Source: Eucommia ulmoides | Lineage: Eukaryota > Streptophyta > Magnoliopsida > Garryales > Eucommiaceae | Assembly: GCA_016647705.1 (NCBI GenBank) | Contig: CM028335.1 | Location: 1,550,001 to 1,614,000 of the forward strand | Reading direction: 5' to 3' | DNA: 64,000 bases | Shown here: positions 46,850 through 57,400 of the stretch, in pieces | Position numbering within the stretch: the stretch's first letter is position 1 | Layout of the letters: every line of letters starts with the position of its first letter | The notes under the pieces: generated by a model | What the model saw: only the letters and a program-made list of their open reading frames with translations | Told to the model about the DNA's origin: nothing | The model's database searches: none | Translations under genes and position numbers: made by a program

Positions 46850-49800
46850 TCAATTAAGTTTTTTGTGCTCAAGATTGTTTGCTATTCTGTTTCTGTTTTT
46901 AGTTCCGGATAAAACAATTTTAGAATTTTTCTATGGGTACTTTTTTTCCTTCTGAATATTTTGTTCCCAAATTTGTGTCTGTTCCCTGATTTCTGTGTCT
47001 ATTCCCATATTTCTGTATTTTTTTTTCCTAATTTTTAATGAATCGGTGTTGTAATGTGGATTGGGAGCGATAAGTATTAAATACAAGAGTCGGGAACTAC
47101 CGTGTCCAAAGACCCTAAACAATAAGTTCATGAAAAAATCACTTTATATTTTCTATGGGTGCTGGTTTTTTTAGTGTTTCTGTTTTTTTTTTTTGCATTC
47201 CTATTCCTGTTCCTATTTTTGTTCTGTTTCCGTTTTGTTTTTATTTCCTGATTCTTTCAATGTGAAACAAGATAATAAAATTTGCTTGGGATTGCCCGTT
47301 TTGTTGTTGTTGTTAGCTAATAACAACGCATTTAGAAAAAATCACTTAATCACTGGGAGTATTAAAAGTTAACGACTTTTTCCACTTTTTCATTTCACGT
47401 TTCTCTCTTTAATTTCCAATACACTAAGCATCGGTGTAATATCATTATTTCATCCTTGATTAATTGTTTTAACTAGTGATCATGATATTAGTGATCCAAT
47501 TGTCAGTTAAACACTACATATGCCAAACGATAGGAGGACCTAAACACAAGATAGAGTCAAGCCTCTCTTTAAACCCAAATGGCACTTCACAAATTTTGAG
47601 TGATTGACATCTTTCAAGTTCAAATAGTCTTTACTTGATTTTTTGTTATACTTTTTCTTGCAGGGTTCAATTACTGTAATTATACTTGCATTACATGTAT
47701 GTTTGAAATCAATGTTCAATTGTGGCAATTTTGTTATGAATATTGTATGAAAAAATGATCTATCATTTTTTTTTTCAAAAAAATTGTTATATTTATGTTA
47801 TTGTTTTTTGCTTTGTTGCTATGAAAATGAGAGTATTGAACTTGAGAATGTTGTCTAAATAATTTATATTAGGCTAATTTTATCCATATAATAAGTTCAA
47901 AAAGACTACCATTGGATTTAAAAATTAAGTTATATTATGTACTGTCAGATCAAACTAACTCACTTATAAAATGAGAATTAGGATCACTCTAAAAGAAAAT
48001 TAGGGTTATACGCTAGCATAATATCAAATTAGGTATAATTTTTTAATAGTTTGATACCAGTATTGTGATTGTTATTGTCGATATTTTTGTTTTAATTGGT
48101 TGGAGTTCACTGTTTCCGTTCCTTTTTCTGTTTCTGTTTGCGTTCCTGTTTCTGTTCTGTTCCATAACATATAGGCCACTTCTATTTACATCTGTTTCTA
48201 TTCCTGTTCTGTTTCTGTTTCGTTTCCTTTTTTTTTATTCCCAAAATTTCTATATTTTGGAACAGAAACACTAAAAGTTAGGGATATACTATTTCTGTTC
48301 TGTTTCCTGTTCCTATTTATGTCCTATTCCTGTTCCTGCTTCTGTTTCTGTCCTTTTCCAATGGTTTGCTAATTTGATGCTATCTAGAAAAATTGTGGGA
48401 TGAGGTTCAAACAGCCTTTGCTTAGATTTTAGTTTTACTTTTGTAACGTTTGCTTAGATTTTAGTTTTACTTTTTCTTGCAGGATCCGGTTATTGTAATT
48501 ATGTTTGCATTACATGTTTGTTTGAATTTGAAGGACATGGGCATAAATATGATTTATAATATCATTTTATCATTATAGAATAAATATGACTAGGACAAAG
48601 GTAAGCTGACCAGGACGAACAAAGTGATGACTAGGACAAACATAAAAAAATTAATTCAATTTTCCTTAATTAAAAATTAATTACTTGGGTTTAGTCTTCA
48701 GACTTTCCTGCTTCTGTTTCTGTCCTGTACATGTTTATGTTCTCCTTGAAAGGATGCATCTATTTCTGTTTTTGTTCTGTTTCATGTTCTTATTCCTGTT
48801 TCTGTTTCTGTCCTGTTCATGTTTATATGTTCTGTTTTCAATGAAAATACCAGTGGCGCATTCATTTTGTGTTTTTGTTTCTATTTGTTCCAATAGTGGC
48901 ATTTGTTTTGTGTTTTTGTTCCCGTATGTTCTGAAATGTTAAGACCAGAACATAAACATGATTTTTTGTTTCTGTTTTATTCCTGTTTTTGTTTCTGTTT
49001 GCGTTCCTGTTTCTGTTTCTGTTCTGTTCCTGCATTCCTGTTTCTGTTTTTTAAAATTTGTGCACGTATTATTAATTTATGTTTTGTTCCCTCCAACATA
49101 GAAAATGGAATAAGTTTTTTGTGCTCAAGATTTGTTAGTTAGCTTTTGGTCTGTTTGTTTCTGTTTCGAATTTGTTTGTTGGGATTTATTAGTTACATGA
49201 ACTTTTATTGTTATTGTATAACATGGGAATAAATATAATCTTTTACCAAACTAAGTTTTAATTTCAATACTAGAAATATTAAATGAAATTGATTGTTTGC
49301 CTGTTTCTGTTCTGTCGTGTTACTGTTTCTGTTCCTGTTCCTGTAACGGTTTCGGCTTAATAATAGATTATTACTTAAAATAATTAGGCTTAAGTTCCGT
49401 TCCTGTTTTTGTTTCTATTCTATTTTCAATAATTTTTTAGATTGTGTATGTGTTTTTTTGTTATATTTATACTTTTTAAAGATTAGAAATGTTTATATTT
49501 GTGTTTCTTAGAAATTACAAACTTTTTTAGTTATATTTATACTTTTGGGGATTATTTTTTAGAGAAATATACATGTCCCTATTTTTTGTTTCTCTTTCTG
49601 TTTTCTGTTCTGTTTCCGTTATGTTTCTGTTCCTGTTACTGTTTCTGTTCCTGTTCTTTTTTTCTGTTCCTGTTCCTGTTTCTGTTCTCTGTTTATGTTA
49701 TGTTCATTTCTAAATTCTATTTTGATTTTAATATATGTTTATGTTTATATTTGGGCTAACAGAAATTGGAAATGTTTTTAGTTTGTGTTTATGTTTTTTT

Positions 49801-50060
49801 GATTATATTTATACTTTTTAAGAAATTAGAAATGTTTATATTTGTGTTTTTTAGAAATTAGAAATGTTTATATTTGTGTTTTTTAGAAATTAGAAATGTT
49901 TTTAGTTATATTTATATTTTTTTGGATTATTTTTTCAAGAAATATACATGTTCCTATTTTCAGTTTTGTTTATGTTCTTGTTCCTAATCTGTTCCACACA
50001 ATAGTCTGTTTCTGCCATGTTCCTATTTTTGTTTTTGTTCTGTTCCTGTTGTGTTCATTT
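46850..50060. repeat. TTCTG/TTCCTG pyrimidine-rich dispersed repeat
   Basis: About 3 kb with hundreds of bases of tttctgttcctgtttctgttctgttcc-type runs separated by AT-rich sequence and near-repeats such as agaaatgtttatatttgtgtttttt. Open frames here translate to Phe/Leu/Cys strings and are artefacts of composition. Confidence 0.75.
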
Positions 50061-50162
50061 CTAAATTCTATTTCTATTTTAATTTTTATTTATTTTTATA
50101 TTTGAGCTAACAGAAATTAAAAATATTTTTAGTTTGTGCTTGTATTTTTAGACGAAAGCACA

Positions 50163-50408
50163 ATGGATGAAAAAGGATATCCTACATATCGTCATTGCAA
50201 TAATGGAAAAATTTACAAAGTGAGGGGATAAGATATTGACAATAGAGATATCGTTTCTTACGATGCAGACATTTCAAAGAAGTTCAATTGCCGTATTAAT
50301 GTTGAAATTTGTGCTGGATTTCGATGTGTTAAATATGTTAACATGTATATCTACAAAGGAGTTGATCGAACAACATTGACATTGGAAGGAGTAGATGAGA
50401 TATTTTGA
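50163..50408 (+). pseudogene. Decayed Helitron RepHel fragment
   Basis: 82 codons reading MDEKGYPTYRHCNNGKIYK, an internal TAA after VRG, then DIDNRDIVSYDADISKKFNC, INVEICAGFRCVKYVNMYI and YKGVDR. This matches the stretch in Helitron helicase-like proteins where the Rep domain leads to the helicase (INVEVC...KYLYKYVYKGHD in typical members). One internal stop and lack of flanking domains show it is a relic. Confidence 0.8.
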
Positions 50409-51529
50409 CAACACATGTTAACAATTAAAATTTATTACCTTTTTTTATGTTTGTGGTTGTGGGTCCTTATAATATATTCGATAATGATATTTTGGTGATG
50501 AGTTTGTTAAAACACATGTTAACAATAAAATTTCATGATTGGTTTGATGTTTGTTTTTATGGATACTTACGGTATATTCTGTAATGTTATTTTTGGTGTT
50601 AAGTTTGCTGATTTTTTTTTTTTTTTTGCTTAGTCGTTTAAATATTAAGGTTATTTTTTTCTATTCGTGTCTTATTTTTTTCTAACCGAAGGAGTGAAAC
50701 CAATCAAATAGAATGGATGGTGTACATTTTGTAAATCCCAGTCCACTTTTTTTTTTTTTTATTCTTTTTTTTGTGCAAAGGGTTAGGTCAAGATTTTGTA
50801 GTGTGCACTTTTAGCAATTAATCTAATTAATTATTTTGGAGTATACATCTAACAATTTTGTACATTTTAAAAAAAAGTGTGTAGGTATAAAGGTCCAAAA
50901 ATCTCGGAACTTTTTTATTTTGGCCCTTTGTCTTTTACGCTTTTTCCCTCTCTCTTTTTACATTTGAATTTCGACTTATTTATAATCATATGGTCAAAAT
51001 AGACAATAAAATTATGACTTTTACCCTTTTGATGCTAAACAACCTTTTTCATTCCATCACTGTTTTTTGCTTTTATAAGAAAGTTGTATGTCAAAGAAGT
51101 CACCTAATGATTTTTCTTTTAAAAAAAATTAGTAAATTTTATTTTATTAATTATTATTATGTTGGTTTAAAAACGGGAGTATTTGGGAATGTTATATATA
51201 TAAAACAAGTTATGTTATTTTTTTGGGTTTTTTATTATTTAGTCCTGATTTAAAAGATCATGTAGGAAAAAGGTCTTTTGGTACATTCAATTAAGTTTTT
51301 AGTCTTTTTAGTAGACAAAATAAAAGGTGAAAAGACACATGTAACCCTGAATAAAAATTATATGTTAACATCCTTTGTTGGACCTCACTCTCACTCTATT
51401 GTCTCTTTCTCTAAAAATTTGGACCGTACTCTCACTCTATCGTGTCTCTCTCTAACACACTAAAAAATGAACCTATTAGGCTATTACCCTCTCTCTCTAT
51501 CTAAAGCTCTCTCTCTCTCTCTCTCTAAA

Positions 51530-51649
51530 TCCAGAGCCGGCGTTGTAAAGCCTACGAAACTTCTGAGCAAGGCTTACGTCACGTCTTTGGCCGGCAATGG
51601 GGACTACCTGAAAGGCGTCGTTGGGTTGGCGAAAGGCTTAAGGAAGGCC
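51530..51649 (+). pseudogene. Captured galactinol synthase exon 1 fragment
   Basis: In the frame from 51467 the residues SKAYVTSLAGNGDYLKGVVG followed by LAKGLRKA match the highly conserved start of plant galactinol synthases (AYVTFLAGNGDYVKGVVGLAKGLRK). The upstream SRAGVVKPTK is like their variable N-terminus. After RKA the match ends abruptly, well before the glycosyltransferase active site. The fragment lies between Helitron ends and has no partner exons, so it looks like a transduplicated gene piece. Confidence 0.8.
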
Positions 51650-51879
51650 ACCGCCATCCAAATCGGAACCTCATTGATGCTCCACCGAACGCCACCGCCA
51701 CTAGATCCTACCACCGAAGCTTGGTTTTCGAAATTTTGGAAACAGTTTTTGTATTTGAGAATAGAGAATTGTTTTGGAAACGAAACCAAACAAATGGGGC
51801 CTTGTTTTTGTCATTAATCAGTGGGTTTGATCTGTAAGTGAGTCTTGAAAACAGGGCTTACTTGTTACAGGTGAAATTT

Positions 51880-51975
51880 GAACCTTGGTAGGTACCATTC
51901 CACTTAGAAGGTGGAGGGGGAAGTCTTTGTCACTGAAGCTATCGGCTTCTGGCCATACGCCTGCAAATAAAACGG
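51880..51975 (-). other. Possible captured exon on the minus strand in the Helitron
   Basis: ttttatttgcag at the high end would be a good acceptor, followed by an open stretch reading VWPEADSFSDKDFPLHLLSG in one frame. The source protein is not recognised; it may be another captured piece. Confidence 0.25.
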
Positions 51976-52209
51976 TTTCTTATTATTTTCTGATTTCTCT
52001 CCTTGTTCACTGTAGAGATCTGGGTATTTGCGATTTTCAATTTTTTGTTGTTTTTGTTTGTTGAATGTTTTTTTGATTGCGATTCGGTGGTATTGTTCGT
52101 TTTGGTGGTGTTCTTTGGCGGTGTTAATGTCCGTTGTCGGCGGTGGTGATGTTCATTTTCGATTCGGACAACCATCAGCCACCACTAGCTAGATCCCGCC
52201 GACCACCAA

Positions 52210-53170
52210 CTAGATTAACGTTAACGTTAGTGGTTATACGATTTTTGTTCGCTTTAAGTGGAAGTGGATAAGGTGTTCATTTTTTCACAAAATGGTTTCT
52301 GGGACAATGTAAGTATGTTAACGTTAACACAGAAAAGACTCCCAAAATGTGCATTAACGTTAACACAAGTGTTGATATTCGATTCGGTTGTGAAGTGAAA
52401 ATGTTTATTAACGTTAACGCACAACATTTTTCATTTTTGCACACGTGTTTTTTCTGAACAATATTTAACGTGTTAACATTAACACAGACGAGACTAAAAA
52501 AATGTGTATTTTTTAACGTTAACATTAATATTTTTGTTTTTGATTTATCACATATAGATTTTTAGACAACGTAAATGTGTTAACGTTAACACAAGAGATT
52601 CTAAAAAAATGTGTATTAACGCTAATGCAAAGTAATAAAATGTGTATTTACGTTAACGTTAGTGTTTTGTATGATTTTTTCACATATGTTTTCTGGACAA
52701 TATGAATGTGTTAACGTTAACACAGAAAATAACTCCAAAAAATGTGCATTAATGTTACCGTCAATGTTTGCTTTTGATTTTCTCACATATGAATTTTCTG
52801 ACAACTTGAATGTGTTAACGTTAATACAGCAGACCCCCAGAAAAAATGTATATTATCGTTAACACAAATCCAATCCAATCACACATTCAACCCAAAAGGA
52901 TAAAATACCACATATAGTAGTTAACGTTAACGCGTACAAGACAAAAATATATGGTAGAATGTTAATGTAAATATTCAATTAAAATATGTTAACACAGAAC
53001 CCCTAAAAAATGAAATACGTTAACGTTAAAACTCACAACCTGATAATAAAAAATGCGTTAACGTTAACGCATACAAAAAGTGAGTTAACGTTAACACACA
53101 CCAAAAAAATAAAATAAAAAATACAAGGGCGAGTGTATTGCTAAAAATGAAGACTGAGTTAACGTTAATG
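52210..53170. repeat. GTTAACGTTAAC palindrome array
   Basis: About 19 perfect or near-perfect copies of TTAACGTTAAC, often GTTAACGTTAACAC, spaced 30-100 bp apart, with related contexts (acaca-aaaatgtgcatt; tttttgatttttcacatatg). The core GTTAACGTTAAC is a perfect 12-bp palindrome. No gene is seen. Confidence 0.85.
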
Positions 53171-53619
53171 TTATGTGTACATATTTTTGTTTTCTTACAT
53201 AAGACAAAATGACAGAAATCATAAATAAATGTTATCAAAGAGGTTAGAATGAATGATTTTTTCCTAAAAAATTAGTGGGGTCTGAATTCTCAATAGGGTC
53301 TCTATAGAGGACTAAATAATAAAATCTCCTATTTTTTTCTTAAATGTCAATTATTATTGTGTTCACTTGAAAAACTAGAGTTGAAAACTTAGGAAACGAA
53401 AGTTGTTTTTATAAATTTTTACTTGTATCATTAATTTGTGTATTATAAATTTGTGTAATTGTGATTTATTGGAATTATTTGACATGAAAGAAAACTTTAA
53501 CAAAAATAGTAACTTTAACTTTGACAAGGGGAGAGGAAGATGATTTTTTTTTTTTTTTTAAAATAAAAGGGTAATTTTTTTTAATTTTTTTTTTAAAAAA
53601 AGATGAAAATATAATAGAC

Positions 53620-53830
53620 GGTGGAGGTGGAGGGGGGCGGTTATGGTTGCAGTGGCGATGGGAGGGTATGGTGGCAATAGGCAGTTACGATGGCGGTGGG
53701 CAGTGGAAGTGAAGATGACAGTGGAGGTGGGCATGGGCGGTGACGATTGGAGGAGGTGGTGGCGGTGAGCGGTGGGTGGTGGACGGCAACGGGGGGCGGT
53801 GAGAGAGTATGGTAGGGTAGGAGGTAAATA
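53620..53830. repeat. GGTGG/GGCGG-rich purine tract
   Basis: Imperfect repeats of ggcggtgggcagtggaagtg type, G-rich on the plus strand. No gene called. Confidence 0.6.
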
Positions 53831-54100
53831 TAATTATTTAAAAAATTTAAAGGTAAAAATTGTAATTTTAAAAAATAGGGGGTTTTAATGATTTTTTTTT
53901 AAAAAAAATATAGAAGTGCATTTATGTCATAGAGGTAATAATTGGTTGTATTTGTCAAATTACATGGGGGATTGATATTTGTCAAATAAAGTTGGAGGTT
54001 TTTGGTATAAGGTCTTTTAGGGGAGGTCTTGGGTATAAACCCTTCGTTATTTTGTTTTTGTTATTTTACACCCGTGTCTTCAGGCACGGGTTATACGCTA

Positions 54101-54142
<42 letters not shown>

Positions 54143-54401
54143 TTTTTGTATGTTAAATTGTTATTTCATAAAAGTTCGATGAACTAAAAACTCTTCACCT
54201 GTTATTTTTAAATCATCTACATTTATTAAAAGATTATATGAAATTTAAGAAAAATAATAATAATTCTAACCAAATAAAATTTGCAAATCATCATCTTTAT
54301 TCTTCATAAATCAAATATATAGAATAATACAACAAATCCTTCATTATTTCACTAAAAAATAAGAAATAAATAATTGAAAATCATGAATTTGGCCTTTGGC
54401 T

Positions 54402-54433
<32 letters not shown>

Positions 54434-54449
54434 AAAAAAAACAAAGAAT

Positions 54450-57400
54450 TTAGGACCCATTATTTGGTGATCTAGTGATGCTTCCCACCATCTGCAGTGA
54501 AATGCAGGGTTGTTCTACAGGTACCTGCACATATTATTAAAAATTAAATTAAATTAAATAATTCTAATGAATTTTCGATCGAAAACGAGATATGTACGTT
54601 TAAATAGGGTTGTTCATGGTCTAGGCCTGAACCCGCGCGCTCAGTCAATTGCTCATTTTTTAAGGTTTGCGCTCATAGTTTACATTCAAGGTCTCGAATT
54701 TTAGGGCCGCCAATATTTAGGGTTGACATGGACTCTAAGGCGGCGTTTGGTTAATGTTTTTGCTTTTTTGTTTCTACTTCCAATAAACTGAAATGGTAAT
54801 TCTGTTTTCGTTTTACAGTATTACGCGAACATAAACATGTTTCGTAACGACCATTGTCCTGAATTTTTTTTTAACATGTTTGTTGATTGCAACATTTGTT
54901 TGTTTGTTTTTTCGTTAAATGTATGAAAATAAATATTGCGAACATTTAAAATATTCCCAAAAATTTTGGGACAAAAACGTGTTTACGGGACCTGTTTTTG
55001 TACATTAATCCCAAAATTTTGGGAGTGCGAACAGAAATCAGGGAATGGAAATAGTAACCGAAAGGGGCCTAAGATTTTATATATCGTTTCAGCCCGATCC
55101 GAACACCGAATATGAATTAAAATAAATCATATAATAATAATAATTTAATTACATTTAATTAATAGAAATGGATATATTTTGGCATGGAATTAAAGTGATT
55201 AACAAAGATGTTTAATTAATATGAATATTTGTTTTTGTTTTTTTAATAAAAAACATGTAATTTGGTATGAGAATGATTTTTTTTCCCAAATTCTTGGTGA
55301 AAAGTCCATGAATTTAAAAATTTTGTCCATGCAACTCCACGCGCTAAAATATTTTTTTTCATAAGTTCAAAGTTACTGTACTACATGAAAGTCGCTATAA
55401 TTTTTTTAATGTAAAAATTACACTAACTTTATGACGTGTAATGACTTTAGACTTTTGACAGAAATATTGGACTTCTTAAAAAAAATTTGTACCAAGTGAA
55501 TTGGATTAATAGCGAGTTGCAAAATCTGGAGTTATGACAAAAATAAATAAATAAATTATAGGGTCGGGTTGGTCACGGGGTCGAGTTTGGGCATTGTTTT
55601 TAAATAGCGAGAGGGTTTCGACTGAGAAGTGTGGTCTAAAGATTGGACCGTGCTGAGCTTAAGCAACAATCTTATAATTTTCTATGTAAAACCCGGTCTG
55701 ACTGAGTCCACGAACACGCTTAGATTTAATGATATTAGCATATAATGAAGAAGAAGAAGAAGAATAGAAAATACTTACAAAGTGTCCAGCCCCAAGAATC
55801 CAATAGAAGAACAAGTTCTTGTAGGATTGTAAAAACCCTTTTGTACCCTCATAGTTTTCTCCACAATATAGTGGAATTCTACTTGAACTCAAATATTCTC
55901 CCAATCCATCCCACCTATTAGTTTCCATAAAAATAAACGAAACCGGTAAGATTTTTTTATTTTTTTTATTTTTGTTCCTTGAAATTTACTCGGAAAAACT
56001 AGGAAAAAAAATAGTTGAATGTTACTGAGGGAAAAAAATAGTTGAATGTTACTAAGGGAAAAAACTAGTTGAAGGTTACAAGGGCAAAATAGTTGAACGT
56101 TACTAGGGGAAAAAATAGTTGAAGGTTACTGGGGGGGGGAAAATAGTTGGATGTTATTGGGAGAAAATAGTTGAATGTTACTAGAAAACAAAATAGTTGG
56201 ATGTTGCTGGGAAAAAAATAGTTGAATGTTACTAGGGGGGAAAATAGTTGAAGGTTACTGGGGGGAAAAATAGTTGGATGTTACTGGGAGAAAATAGTTG
56301 AATGTTACTAGATGACAAACTAGTTGGATGTTGCTGGGAAAAAAATAGTTGAATGTTAATTGGAAAAAAAACTAGTTGAAGGTTACAAGGGCAAAATAGT
56401 TGAATGTTACTTGGGGAAAAAATAGTTGAAGGTTACTAGGGGAAAAATAGTTGGATGTTACTGGGAAAAAAATAGTTGAATGTTACTAGAGAACAAAATA
56501 GTTGAAATAGTTGGATGTTACTGGGGAAAAAGTAGTTGAATGTTACTAGGAAAAAAAATAGTTGAACGTTACTTGAGTTTATTGAGCCACGCTTCTACTC
56601 CCTTTGTTGAGCAGATAAGATCAACCTGTCGTAATAGTTTTTATGAGAAAAAAAATTTGGTTAAAATTTAATTTTGATTTAAATTTTTTAATATTTTTAT
56701 TACCTGTCCATTGTATATGGTTACGTTTGTACCCTTAGCCAGTAGTTCATCGACCTAGGAAAAAAATAAAAAAATAAATTAAATTTGCAAATTGAACTAT
56801 GTAAATAAATTTTATTCTAAAAATTAAAAATAATTAAATTAATTTTTTTTTTTTTGTAAATTCGATTAAATCATAGATAAATAAATAAAAAATATACAAA
56901 TTAATTAGGGGTGTGCAGCGGGTTAGGTCAACCTCCAAACCCGTTCAAACCGCAACACCCGCACCGAAATACAAACCGCACAGAGTGAACTGCGTATTAT
57001 TGAGCGGTCCACTGTTCAAATCAGCCCAACCCACATAGAATTTGTTTGGTTCTCGATTTTGGCCCAAACCACCCCCATCCGCCTGATACCCACCCCAACG
57101 ATTTATTGAGTTTATTTTATTTTTTGATAATTTACAAATTACATTGTGATTTTTTCTTCTTTTTGTGTTATTGTAATTTTGAGGCAATTTTTCTGCAAAT
57201 TTTAGTAATAGAATAATTTTTATTTTTGCAATATTTATTATATTTCAAGATCCAACTCGAAAATACTTAAGCAACCCACAGTTCTCATTAGCCCAACCCG
57301 AAAATAGGTCTAACCCGCACACAATAGCAATCTATGTTTAAACTAGTTAATCCGCACACTCCAACCCCTCAACCCGCATAGTATTGATTTGGTCCGCGAT

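Larger units (their letters stand above)
45782..54101 (+). mobile_element. Helitron, about 8.3 kb, with captured gene fragment
   Basis: The 5' end TCTATATAATAAATCAGG follows A (45781). The 3' end has the hairpin cccgtgtcttcaggcacggg (54071-54090), then ttatacgCTAG (54101), followed by T. TC start, hairpin about 11 nt before CTAG and insertion between A and T are the Helitron hallmarks. Contents in order: a C/T-rich 5' segment (45,960-46,600), a 3-kb TTCTG/TTCCTG-rich tract, a RepHel fragment (50,163-50,408), a galactinol synthase fragment (51,530-51,649), a GTTAACGTTAAC array (52,210-53,170) and a G-rich GGTGG/GGCGG tract (53,620-53,830). No intact RepHel gene, so it is non-autonomous. Its 3' end is about 350 bp beyond the SCPL stop. 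Confidence 0.75.

Noticed and set aside
52277-53238. Several minus-strand frames of 60-82 codons in the GTTAACGTTAAC region, rich in VNVNT and VLTLTH
   Set aside because: Translation of the palindrome repeat itself.
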